The notes below the pieces were generated by a model. The model was not told where the DNA came from and searched no databases. It worked only from the letters and a program-made list of their open reading frames with translations. Of a DNA stretch of 34,030 nucleotides, positions 8,063-15,693 are shown one piece after another. How positions within the stretch are numbered: the stretch's first letter is position 1; each line of letters begins with the position of its first letter. Origin of the DNA: Pseudomonas akapageensis (lineage in GTDB: Bacteria; Pseudomonadota; Gammaproteobacteria; Pseudomonadales; Pseudomonadaceae); contig NZ_VXCP01000065.1 of the NCBI RefSeq assembly GCF_011355085.1, positions 1 through 34,030 on the forward strand. Direction: 5' to 3'. Both the position numbers and the translations under genes were made by a program.

Positions 8063-8971
8063 CTACAAGTATTTCCCGGCATGAGCTGTCAGGGCATCTA
8101 GAAACCGCGTCACCGTCCCCTTCTGCTCCACGCCCTGGCGGGTAATGCAATGAAAGGCCGACCGATAGGCCAGCCGCTGCGGCATGATCGAGCGCAGCCG
8201 GCCGCGTTCAACCCAGCTCGCCGCATAATGGGTCGGCAGGTAGCCGATGTAGGTATTGGAAAATATCAGCAGCGCAATCGCTTCCATGGAAAACGCACTG
8301 ACAGCACTGGCGAACCGCAGCTCGCAGGGCCGCTTGTTCTCTGCCACATAGCCCCGATCCACATAATCGGCCGTACTGAGTTCTTCGAAACTGAGGTCCT
8401 GATCCGTTCGCTGGAAAAACGGATGCCCGCTGCCGCAATACAGATGCTGCTCCTCTTCGAACAGCGCCTGATAATGCAAGCCGGACAAGCGATGATGAAA
8501 CGCCCCCACCGCCGCCTGAATGCGTTCTTCGAGCACGGCCTGTTCCAGTTCATCGGGGCGCATGACGTGCAGATCGACATGAACACCGGGCTGCGCAGCG
8601 CGCAGTTGGGCAATGGCTGCCGGTACGGGGCTGTTTTCGAGGGTGAGCAGGCTGTCGACGGTGCCGATGTGCAACAACTCCCGGTGACGCCCGCTGAGCA
8701 CGGCCGTGCGCTGGCGGAATTGGCCGATGTTGGTGAACAGTTCCTGCGCCGCCGCGTAGGTCTCCTCACCTTCCTCGGTCAGTTGAAAGCCGCTTTTCCC
8801 GCGCTTGCACAACGAGTAGCCGAGCCGCACTTCCAGGTCGCGCACCAGTACGCTCAGGCGCGACAAGCTGGTGTTCAACGGAACCTGCGCGGCGGTAAAA
8901 CCGCCGGCATCCACGATCGAGCAGAAAATCCGCAGCATGCGCAGATCCACGTCCGTCAAATTCACCAGCAT
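8063..8971 (-). CDS. LysR-family regulator, last gene of the GpuA operon
   Basis: 302-residue LysR regulator. HTH region: MLRIFCSIVDAGGFTAAQ, then LSVLVRDLEVRLG and LCKRGKSGFQLTEEG, followed by an effector-binding domain. AGAGGTC precedes the ATG. Unusually for a LysR gene it is not divergent but follows the SDR gene by 27 bp on the same strand, as the sixth gene of the run that starts at 13955. It is paralogous to the LysR at 5854-6771, which also accompanies a ureohydrolase. It probably controls the operon it closes; no operator could be placed with confidence. Confidence 0.92.
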   Translation of the reverse strand: MLVNLTDVDLRMLRIFCSIVDAGGFTAAQVPLNTSLSRLSVLVRDLEVRLGYSLCKRGKSGFQLTEEGEETYAAAQELFTNIGQFRQRTAVLSGRHRELLHIGTVDSLLTLENSPVPAAIAQLRAAQPGVHVDLHVMRPDELEQAVLEERIQAAVGAFHHRLSGLHYQALFEEEQHLYCGSGHPFFQRTDQDLSFEELSTADYVDRGYVAENKRPCELRFASAVSAFSMEAIALLIFSNTYIGYLPTHYAASWVERGRLRSIMPQRLAYRSAFHCITRQGVEQKGTVTRFLDALTAHAGKYL

Positions 8972-8998
8972 GCAGCGACCTCTTTTTCTATTGAGTAC

Positions 8999-9724
8999 TT
9001 AGCCGTTCATCACACCGCCACCATTGACGCCCAGCACCTGCCCGGTCATGAAGCTGGCCTGATCCGAGGCGAGAAACGCCACTGCCGCGGCCACCTCATC
9101 TGCCGTTCCCAGCCGGAGCATCGGGTAGCGTAACGCTTCTTCGCGAATATAAGCCTCCCCCATGCGCTCGACCATCGGCGTCAAGGTGCCGCCCGGGGCC
9201 ACCGCATTGACCCGCACGCCCTGCCCGGCCATTTCTCGGGCCAATGACTTGGTCAACGAAATGATCCCACCTTTGGCCGCCGAGTAGTGGCAAAGATTGG
9301 CACAGCCGATCTGGCCAAGGTCGGAGGCGATATTGACGATGGCACCACTGCCCTGTCGAGTCATCAACTTCGCCGCCGGCTTGCAGAACAGGAATGCGCC
9401 ATAGAGGTGGACACGGATCATGCGGTCCCAGGCCTCGAAACCGAGCTCTGTCAGCGGCGACTCCTGCAGGAACCCCGCGTTGTTGACCAGCACATCCAGG
9501 CGTTCAAGCCCGGCAAAGGCACGTTCCGCCGTCGCAGGAACCGACACATCACCCACGGCAAGACGCACTTCCACGCCCCTTGCCTTCAGTTCATCCGCCA
9601 GGGCCAGCAGCGCCGGACTCTCCTGCAGATCATTGAGCACGGCCAGGCTGCCAGGCTCACCCAGCGATAGCGCGACTGCACGGCCGATTCCCTGGGCCGC
9701 ACCGGTTACCAGATAAGTCTTCAT
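8999..9724 (-). CDS. Short-chain dehydrogenase/reductase
   Basis: Classical SDR of 241 residues. It has the dinucleotide motif TGAAQGIG (7-14), the NNAG motif (81-84), catalytic Ser 134, Tyr 147 and Lys 151 (YSAAK), and a C-terminal FLASDQASFMTGQVLGVNGG. Asp 32 after the second strand (LNDLQ) suggests an NAD(H) preference. The start at 9724 is chosen because MKTYLVTG is the normal SDR N-terminus and GAAGGAATTTTC lies upstream; an upstream in-frame codon would overlap the epimerase gene. It begins 10 bp after the epimerase stop. It probably oxidises or reduces a hydroxyl/keto intermediate of the operon's pathway; the substrate is unknown. Confidence 0.93.
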   Translation of the reverse strand: MKTYLVTGAAQGIGRAVALSLGEPGSLAVLNDLQESPALLALADELKARGVEVRLAVGDVSVPATAERAFAGLERLDVLVNNAGFLQESPLTELGFEAWDRMIRVHLYGAFLFCKPAAKLMTRQGSGAIVNIASDLGQIGCANLCHYSAAKGGIISLTKSLAREMAGQGVRVNAVAPGGTLTPMVERMGEAYIREEALRYPMLRLGTADEVAAAVAFLASDQASFMTGQVLGVNGGGVMNG

Positions 9725-9734
9725 GAAAATTCCT

Positions 9735-10658
9735 TCAGTAAGGATGCTGTTCCAGCCATTGCGCATACATGGCGATGCCTTCGTGCAGATCGTATTGCGG
9801 CCGGTAGCCGAGTTGTTCGCCCGCTGCCGAAATGTCGAAGCGGGCGTTTTCATCCAGTACATTCAAGGTGCCGGGCCCGATGCTGAGCTGGGCCTGCGGG
9901 TAGACTTGCCGAACCCTGGCCGCGACTGCCCGATAGCTCTCCTGCTCCCCGGCCGTGACGTTGAACACCCGCTGGCGCAATCGCTCTTCCGGCACCAGGG
10001 CCGCCAGCAGGCAGGCACGAGCAACATCGACGACGTGCACATACTGAAAACGGTAATCGCCGCCCTCCTCTTCGTGCCACGGCACATGGTCGATGGCACT
10101 CCTGAGCATGCTCTTGAGGTAGCACTGCATGAACTGGCCCGGTCCGTAGATCCAGCCCGGGCGCAGGGACACCACGCTGACCTGGTACAGGTCGCTGTAT
10201 ACTCGGCCGAGCTTTTCGGTGAAGACCTTTGTGCAGCCATAGGGTGTGGTCGGATCGAGCGGCGCCTGCTCGTCGATCACCTCCAGCTCCCGGTTGGGCC
10301 CATAGGCGCATTCGGAACTGAGGTTGACCACCCGAGGGATGCCGCTGAGCCGTGCGCATTCAAAGACATGGGTCGTGCCCAGGGCATTGGTCATCACCGT
10401 CTGCAAGGGTATGCGCCGTGAGTCGACCGGGTGGGAGATTGCCGCAGTATGGATGATCGCATCCACCGAACGCCCCCGGCAGCTCTCCAGTAAGCTCGCA
10501 ACGTCCGCCAGATCGCCCTGGACGTAACGGTAGGCCGCATGCTCGATGGCGCACACCAGGCTGCGGTCGTACCCCACCACCTCGTTACCTTGGGCCAACA
10601 ATTGGCGCACCACTTCCTGGCCAAGAAACCCGTTGGCCCCGGTTACCAATACATTCAT
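9735..10658 (-). CDS. NAD-dependent epimerase/dehydratase family protein
   Basis: Extended SDR of 307 residues with GANGFLG (7-13) for NAD(P) binding, Asp 31 at the end of strand 2 (VVGYDRS) favouring NAD, SSECAYG with catalytic Ser 114/115, and YGCTK (Tyr 140, Lys 144). Such proteins act on nucleotide sugars or on other hydroxylated substrates; none is indicated by the sequence. GAGGGCGGGCC precedes the ATG, which is 9 bp after the deacetylase stop. The tight packing with the SDR, the deacetylase-family hydrolase and GpuA suggests a catabolic or modifying role in the same pathway rather than cell-surface sugar synthesis, since no glycosyltransferases are nearby. Confidence 0.9.
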   Translation of the reverse strand: MNVLVTGANGFLGQEVVRQLLAQGNEVVGYDRSLVCAIEHAAYRYVQGDLADVASLLESCRGRSVDAIIHTAAISHPVDSRRIPLQTVMTNALGTTHVFECARLSGIPRVVNLSSECAYGPNRELEVIDEQAPLDPTTPYGCTKVFTEKLGRVYSDLYQVSVVSLRPGWIYGPGQFMQCYLKSMLRSAIDHVPWHEEEGGDYRFQYVHVVDVARACLLAALVPEERLRQRVFNVTAGEQESYRAVAARVRQVYPQAQLSIGPGTLNVLDENARFDISAAGEQLGYRPQYDLHEGIAMYAQWLEQHPY

Positions 10659-10667
10659 GGCCCGCCC

Positions 10668-11498
10668 TCAATAAGGATGCAGCGGCAGTTCGAGATTGCC
10701 CGCCTGCCAGTGTGAATAGACATCGCCCGGCGTGCAGATCCAGGCATCGCCGTAGTGCTGAACCTGCTGGATCAGCCGTTCGAGCATGGCGATGCGCGAG
10801 GCACGGCCGATCAATTGCGGGTGCATGGTCAGGATGAAATGGCTGCCATAGCTGCGCATTCCCTCCAGTTCCGCCGACCAGAGTCGAAAGACTTTTTCCG
10901 GATCTTCGATGACGTTGCCCACCGCAGGCTCCGCCGAGTAAGCGAACTGTTCCCAGTCATCGAGCAGCCAGCTGACGGGCAGCTCCAGCAGGTTTCGCTC
11001 GGCGCTGCCGACCCGGTACGGCCGGTCATCGCCCATCAGGCTGCTGTCGCTGTGAAAGCCGAGGGCGACCAGCGACTCGACGACGTCCGGGGTCAGCTCC
11101 CAGGTTGGCGCACGGTAATCGGTCACCGGGCGGTCGATGGTGGCTTCCAGCAGTGCCCTGGAATCCTTGAGGATTTGCAGGTTCTGCGCAGGAGTCTGCT
11201 CATCGACACGCTCATGGAAATACCCGTGGCAGCCGATCCCGTGACCGGCCGCGGCAATGCTGCGTACCACCTCGGGGTCGATCTCGGCTACCCGGGCGGG
11301 AATGTAGAACTGCGCGCGGATCTGATAACGAGCCAGCAATTCCAGCAGGCGCGGCACGCCGACGCGACGGCCGTACGCCCCCATCGACAACAGAGAGAGC
11401 CGGCGACCGCCCAGGCTCGATGACTCCCACGCGGTTTCTGCATCCAGGTCAAAACTCAAGGTCACGGCAAAGCGTTTGTTATCGGGCCAGGCAATCAT
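10668..11498 (-). CDS. Polysaccharide-deacetylase-family hydrolase
   Basis: 276 residues with the NodB-homology motifs in order: SFDLDAE (Asp 17, Asp 19), HGYFHE (His 91, His 95), YRAPTWE (Arg 129 to Glu 133), and a later MHPQLIGR. There is no signal peptide, so it is cytoplasmic and unlikely to act on cell wall. This layout resembles the soluble branch that includes PuuE-type allantoinases and cyclic-imide hydrolases, which cleave C-N bonds of small molecules. The start at 11498 (MIAWPDNKRF) is preferred because AGAAGGAACC precedes it and it begins 14 bp after the gpuA stop; a longer frame would overlap gpuA. In this operon it probably removes an acyl or amide group from a guanidino- or amino-bearing compound (inference). 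Confidence 0.85.
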   Translation of the reverse strand: MIAWPDNKRFAVTLSFDLDAETAWESSSLGGRRLSLLSMGAYGRRVGVPRLLELLARYQIRAQFYIPARVAEIDPEVVRSIAAAGHGIGCHGYFHERVDEQTPAQNLQILKDSRALLEATIDRPVTDYRAPTWELTPDVVESLVALGFHSDSSLMGDDRPYRVGSAERNLLELPVSWLLDDWEQFAYSAEPAVGNVIEDPEKVFRLWSAELEGMRSYGSHFILTMHPQLIGRASRIAMLERLIQQVQHYGDAWICTPGDVYSHWQAGNLELPLHPY

Positions 11499-11512
11499 GC
11501 GCAGGGTTCCTT

Positions 11513-12469
11513 CTACTGGCGACGTTTGAGCGAGTCGGCGAGGATGCACAGCAACTCGAACATCATGGTGGCGCCCACCAGCGCCGTGGCACCGCCGACA
11601 TCGAAGGGCGGCGCAACCTCGACCACATCGGCACCGATCAGGTTCAGGCCCTGCAGGCCACGGATCAGTTGCTGCGCCTGCAGCGTGGTGATGCCGCCGA
11701 TCTCGGGTGTGCCGGTGCCCGGGGCAAACGCAGGGTCCAGGACATCGACATCGAAGGTGACATAGGTCGGCTCATCTCCGACCACGCGCCGCGCTTCGGC
11801 GATGGTCGCGGCAACGCCAATGTCAGCGAACTCCTCCATATGGATCACGCGGATGCCGCAGTCTTTGGCGAAGTCCTCGTCTTCTGCCGAGTAGATGGAA
11901 CCGCGAATGCCGATCTGCACCGTGCGTCTGGGGTCCAGCAACCCCTCCTCGATCGCACGACGAAACGGCGTGCCATGGGTGTAGGGGTTGTCGCCGAAGT
12001 AACGGTCGTTGGTGTCGGAGTGGGCATCGAAATGAATCATGCCGATAGGCCGGTCCCGGGCGATGGCGCGAAAGATCGGCAGCGTCACCAGATGATCGCC
12101 GCCGACCGACAGCGGCACGGTACCGGCTTCGTGGATCTGCCGATAAAAGCCTTCGATGCGCTTGAGCGAGTCGAGCAGGTCGATCGGGTTGACCGGCGCA
12201 TCGCCCAGGTCACCCACCCGCACCAGGTCATAGGGCGCGATATGGCTGACGTGATGGACCTTGCGCATCATGCTCGACAGGTTGCGCACTTCGCGCGGAC
12301 CATGGCGAGCGCCCGCGCGGTTGGTGGTGCCGCCGTCCCAGGGCACGCCGAGCAAGGCAATTTGCACGTCGGCAGGGTCGGTAAAGATCGGCAGACGCAT
12401 GAAACTCGGGATGCCGGCGAAACGCGGTATGACGGCAGCATCGAGCGGTTGCGGGAAATCATTGGCCAT
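11513..12469 (-). CDS. gpuA: Guanidinopropionase-like ureohydrolase
   Basis: Arginase-family enzyme of 318 residues that should release urea from a guanidino acid. From memory it closely resembles 3-guanidinopropionase GpuA of P. aeruginosa, including an N-terminus like FPQPLDAAVIPRFAGIP, and VPWDGGTTNRAGARHGPRE. The metal ligands are complete: GGDH (His 126), DAHSD (Asp 148, His 150, Asp 152) and FDVDVLDP (Asp 240, Asp 242). The start at 12469 has AGGAG 8 nt upstream; an upstream in-frame ATG would place that site inside the coding region. In P. aeruginosa, gpuA sits with a transporter and a LysR gene. Here the permease is of APC type and three extra enzymes intervene before the LysR gene, so the physiological substrate may differ from 3-guanidinopropionate. 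Confidence 0.88.
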   Translation of the reverse strand: MANDFPQPLDAAVIPRFAGIPSFMRLPIFTDPADVQIALLGVPWDGGTTNRAGARHGPREVRNLSSMMRKVHHVSHIAPYDLVRVGDLGDAPVNPIDLLDSLKRIEGFYRQIHEAGTVPLSVGGDHLVTLPIFRAIARDRPIGMIHFDAHSDTNDRYFGDNPYTHGTPFRRAIEEGLLDPRRTVQIGIRGSIYSAEDEDFAKDCGIRVIHMEEFADIGVAATIAEARRVVGDEPTYVTFDVDVLDPAFAPGTGTPEIGGITTLQAQQLIRGLQGLNLIGADVVEVAPPFDVGGATALVGATMMFELLCILADSLKRRQ

Positions 12470-12530
12470 GGGGATTGCTCCTGACACTGAACGGATGAAT
12501 CGACAATAAGGAAGGGACTGCAGGGAATGC

Positions 12531-13955
12531 TTATGCCTTGGCCGGCGTCCGGCCGATGGCGCTACGGCGACGTTTGCCCGAGAGCACGATCAGCACGCCC
12601 GTCACCAGTGACAGCCCGCCGAGGTACCAGGCGGTGTACAGGTCTTCTGGAGAGACCGGATTAGCGCCGGCGGTGTAGCCGATGTAGGCAAGCACCAGAA
12701 GTGCCAGCAGCGCCGGGATGGAGAGCAGGATCGCGGTGAGTGCCTTGTGCTGCTTCCAGGTCATGACCATGAACGCTGCCAGCGCGGCGATGTATGACAT
12801 GACCAGGGTGATGGTGACCACGTCGTAGTACCAGACGATCTTGTCCAGAGGCTTGCACCACACCAGGGCGATGCCGGCCAGGGAGACCAGGCCCAGGGTG
12901 AACCAGGGTGCCTTGAAGCGGTTGACGGTGCGCAAGGCCGCGGGAAGATGCCCCTCTTCGCTCATGCGATACAGTGTGCGCGCCGACGAGTTGGAAGAAA
13001 TCTGCAAGCCCGCGCAGGCCGACGTGATCACCACGAACAGCGCCAGCCAGGCCATGGCCGGTGGCAGGTAGACATGGGCGACAGCCGCAATCGGCCCTCC
13101 GTTGCCGTTCTCGACGATGGCCGCCAGTTGTTCCACCGGGACCGCGTACTGCCAGCCGATGGCGGCCAGGCTGTAGATGACGAATGCCGAGGTCAGGACG
13201 ATCAACAGCGAACGCTGCACGGTGCGCACCGGCACCCGCGCCTCTTCTATATAGTTGATGGCCGAATCGAAGTTCGCCAGCATCCACACTCCGAACAGCA
13301 CCCCTGGACCGATCGCGGCCAGGCCGCCGGTACCCTGCAGGGAATACATCGAGGCAAACGACAGGTTCTCGACCTGGGGATCGATCAACCCCATGAACCC
13401 CAGCCCCGCCACCACCGCGATCTCGAAGACCAGAAAGGTACTGGCCAGCTTCGCGGTGACGCCCACACCGCGCACCGACACCACAAAGAAGGTCAGGATC
13501 AGCAAGGTGCCGATGATCTTCGCATTGAATTCGCCAGCGAGCGAAGGGATCAGCGCCTGGATGTATTCGGTACCGATCAGCGCACACATGGGCGTGACGG
13601 CGATGCAGGCCACGGCGTAGGTCCAGCCCAGGATGCAGCCGATGTCCGGGTGCAGGAAACGCGAGCAGAAGGTAAAGATACCGCCGGCCGAAGGTGCCTG
13701 GCGCGTCAGCGAAACCATGCACACGGCCAGCACCAGCATGGGGAAAAAGAACGCGATCAGGATGGCCAGGGGTGCCTGGTGCCCGGAAATCGAATAGAGA
13801 ATCGACATCGAAGAGGCTGCCACCCAGGCCGGGGCATTGAATCCCAACGCAGAAAAACTGACGTCCTTGGTATTGAGCTTGCCTTTATTGAGTGCGGTAT
13901 CGAGTTCGCGGATCGTACCGTGACGGTCGTAACCGATCAGTTCATGAAGTTTCAT
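12531..13955 (-). CDS. APC-superfamily amino acid/amine permease
   Basis: 474-residue integral inner-membrane transporter with about 12 hydrophobic helices. The first helix has SFSALGFNAPAWVAASSM, and helix 3 follows the conserved SLTRQAPSAGGIFTFCSR. These are typical of the amino-acid/polyamine/organocation family, whose glycine-rich helix 1 binds the substrate carboxylate and amine. It is the first gene of the six-gene minus-strand operon; gpuA begins 61 bp further on. It probably imports the guanidino or amino compound that the operon degrades. A GGGAAAAACC element precedes the ATG. The upstream region holds no promoter I can assign firmly. Confidence 0.92.
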   Translation of the reverse strand: MKLHELIGYDRHGTIRELDTALNKGKLNTKDVSFSALGFNAPAWVAASSMSILYSISGHQAPLAILIAFFFPMLVLAVCMVSLTRQAPSAGGIFTFCSRFLHPDIGCILGWTYAVACIAVTPMCALIGTEYIQALIPSLAGEFNAKIIGTLLILTFFVVSVRGVGVTAKLASTFLVFEIAVVAGLGFMGLIDPQVENLSFASMYSLQGTGGLAAIGPGVLFGVWMLANFDSAINYIEEARVPVRTVQRSLLIVLTSAFVIYSLAAIGWQYAVPVEQLAAIVENGNGGPIAAVAHVYLPPAMAWLALFVVITSACAGLQISSNSSARTLYRMSEEGHLPAALRTVNRFKAPWFTLGLVSLAGIALVWCKPLDKIVWYYDVVTITLVMSYIAALAAFMVMTWKQHKALTAILLSIPALLALLVLAYIGYTAGANPVSPEDLYTAWYLGGLSLVTGVLIVLSGKRRRSAIGRTPAKA

Positions 13956-14356
13956 GGTTTTTCCCAGGCTCGTTTTTTATTGGCAGGTTGCGAAAACGCT
14001 TCTTGTAAGACGGAGCTCTTGAGCAACACCCGGTGATGGGGCGCTGACCTGGGATGAAGGTAGGGGAATGGCCGGACAGCAACAATTACCAAGGACGAAA
14101 GCTGACTTTCGCAAAAGCGAAAACGGTAGGAATTGGCGATGTACCTGTGGGAGCGGGCTTGCCCGCGATAGCATCGCCGCGATCTGCCTGAACCACCGCG
14201 TCGCCAGCATCGCGGGCAAGCCCGCTCCCACAGAAGATCCAAGCGTTGTCCCCTCGCCACTCGTCGGCGGGGGACCAGTGGCACGCAAAGACAGTGGCCG
14301 CCAGATAAAGTTCCACTACGCTGACTCTTGTACTCCGCCAAGAAGGAATATGGACC
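13956..14356. other. Intergenic region upstream of the permease operon and of the small ORF
   Basis: 401 bp without an assigned gene. It must carry the promoter of the six-gene operon (reading left) and of the 45-residue ORF (reading right). A REPIN occupies 14145-14233. I see no convincing sigma-70 or sigma-54 element. Confidence 0.6.
14145..14233. repeat. REPIN (REP doublet), GCGGGCTTGCCCGCG family
   Basis: Perfect 25-bp inverted arms at 14145-14169 and 14209-14233 with the Pseudomonas REP core GGGAGCGGGCTTGCCCGCG. The 39-bp loop holds shorter GATCGC-like dyads. A second copy of this family is at 33151-33247. Confidence 0.92.
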
Positions 14357-14494
14357 ATGGATCTTCGTATTACGGTGGCTGACTTGATGTGCATTGTGAT
14401 GGCAATCGCCAGCGGTCTGATGCTGCTTTCTCTGGTCTACTGGTGGGATGCATGCGATCTGTTGTTACACCAGCTGACCTGGCTTTCCATGTAA
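14357..14494 (+). CDS. Small hydrophobic membrane protein, 45 residues
   Basis: A short frame beginning MDLRITVADLMCIVMAIASG and ending in HQLTWLSM, with one predicted membrane helix at about residues 8-29 and two tryptophans (YWWD) at its end. A clear AGAAGGAA Shine-Dalgarno at 14341-14348 sits 8 nt before the ATG. An overlapping ATG at 14350 reads only 10 codons. I do not recognise a family. Many single-helix Pseudomonas proteins of this size are unannotated, and the good ribosome site plus uniform hydrophobic pattern support a real gene. It converges with the binding-protein gene at 14544, separated by a hairpin. Confidence 0.6.
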   Translation: MDLRITVADLMCIVMAIASGLMLLSLVYWWDACDLLLHQLTWLSM

Positions 14495-14506
14495 GACGCC
14501 AGCGCA

Positions 14507-14533
14507 AGGTTGGCCGCCAGAACGAGCCAACCT
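14507..14533. terminator. Hairpin between convergent genes
   Basis: Stem AGGTTGGC/GCCAACCT (8 bp) with an 11-nt loop, 12 nt after the small ORF and 10 nt after the stop of the binding-protein gene. It has no U-run on either strand, so terminator function is uncertain. Confidence 0.4.
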
Positions 14534-14543
14534 CCCTGCGCCA

Positions 14544-15644
14544 TCAATTTCCGGTTTTGACCTTGCTCCAGAGGCGGGTTCTCACGCGCTCCATTTTCAA
14601 TGGCAGCGGCTCGAGCGGGAAAAGTGTGTCCAACACCTGCTTGGGCGGATAAACGTCCGGGTTGTTCCTGATCTTCTCATCGACCAGCGCCATGGCATCC
14701 TTGTTGGCATTCGGGTAGGCCAGGTAGTTGGTCGACTCGGCGATCACCTGCGGCCGCATCATGTAGTTGATGAACTCCAACCCTTCCCTGGGATTCGGCG
14801 CATCGTTGAGCAACACCATGCTTTCCACCCACACCGGTGCGCCTTCCCGGGGGATGCTGTAGAGGATCGTGCGGCCATTGCCGGCCAGTGCCGACGAAGT
14901 TTTCGCATCGTTGACACCGCCAGACCAGCCCACCACCACGCAGACGTTGCCGTTGGCAAGGTCAGAGATGAATTTGGAAGAGTCGAAGTAGCGAACGTGC
15001 GGTCGCACCTTCAGCAGCAGCGCCTCGGCCTTGCGATAGTCCTCCGGATTCTGGCTGTTGTAGGGCAGCCCCAGATAATGCAGCGCGATCGGGATGATCT
15101 CGTTCGGCGCATCGAGCATGGCCACGCCGCACTGGCTCAATCGGGCGATGTTTTCTTCCTTGAAGACCAGGTCCCAGGAGTTGACCGGGGCCTCTGTGCC
15201 GAGCAGCGCCTTGACCTTGTCCGCATCGTAGCCGATGCCCGTGGTGCCCCACATGTACGGCGCCGCAAAGCGGTTGCCGGGGTCGTTGCTCTGGAGCTTG
15301 GCGAGGATTTCCGGGTCCAGGTGCGGCAAGTTGGGCAACTGAGTCCTGTCCAGTTCCTTGAGCACACCGGCCTTGATCAGGTTGGGCAGCAGGTCACCGC
15401 TGGCGAACACCACGTCATAGCCACTGCGACCGGCCATGACCTTGCTTTGCATGACGTCGCTGTTGTCGAACACATCGTACACCGGGTCGATGTCCATTTC
15501 TTTCTGGAAGTTCTTCGTCGCATCCGGGGCGATGTAGTCGTACCAGTTGTAGATGTGCACACTGGGTTTCGCCGCCTCGGCGCAGGCCAGGGTCGAAGTC
15601 AACAGCATGGCCAGGGCCAGGGGTAAATAGCGTTTAGGGCTCAT
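14544..15644 (-). CDS. Periplasmic polyamine-type ABC substrate-binding protein (PotF/SpuD-like), orphan
   Basis: 366 residues with a signal peptide (MSPKRYLPLALAMLLTSTLA, cleavage likely after ACA near residue 22). The mature protein matches the PotF/SpuD family: HIYNWYDYIAPD, VYDVFDNSDVMQSKVMAG, WGTTGIGYD, and the C-terminal VRTRLWSKVKTG. Compared with E. coli PotF as I recall it, two ligand contacts differ. The YNWSDY serine is Tyr 35, and the aspartate of GWxGD is Gly 243 (GWSGGV). Tyr 309 and Glu 182 are kept, and Asp 278 is Glu 274. The ligand may therefore not be free putrescine. No permease or ATPase gene is adjacent. It lies 49 bp after the nitrilase gene on the same strand. GGAG precedes the ATG. 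Confidence 0.9.
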   Translation of the reverse strand: MSPKRYLPLALAMLLTSTLACAEAAKPSVHIYNWYDYIAPDATKNFQKEMDIDPVYDVFDNSDVMQSKVMAGRSGYDVVFASGDLLPNLIKAGVLKELDRTQLPNLPHLDPEILAKLQSNDPGNRFAAPYMWGTTGIGYDADKVKALLGTEAPVNSWDLVFKEENIARLSQCGVAMLDAPNEIIPIALHYLGLPYNSQNPEDYRKAEALLLKVRPHVRYFDSSKFISDLANGNVCVVVGWSGGVNDAKTSSALAGNGRTILYSIPREGAPVWVESMVLLNDAPNPREGLEFINYMMRPQVIAESTNYLAYPNANKDAMALVDEKIRNNPDVYPPKQVLDTLFPLEPLPLKMERVRTRLWSKVKTGN

Positions 15645-15693
15645 CGAACGACTCCAGAACAGCTTGTTATTGTTGGTTTCAAGGCTGGCCGAT

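Noticed and set aside
11499..11549. Longer N-terminus for the deacetylase-family protein
   Set aside because: It would overlap the end of gpuA, and the start at 11498 has a better ribosome site and fits the family.
14072..14100. Sigma-54-like sequence TGGTAATTGTTGC upstream of the permease operon (minus strand)
   Set aside because: The GG and GC doublets are two bases too close for a sigma-54 promoter.
14145..14233. Long inverted repeat considered as a CRISPR unit or terminator
   Set aside because: It is a two-copy REP doublet with no spacer series and no T-run; a second copy elsewhere in the window confirms a dispersed repeat.
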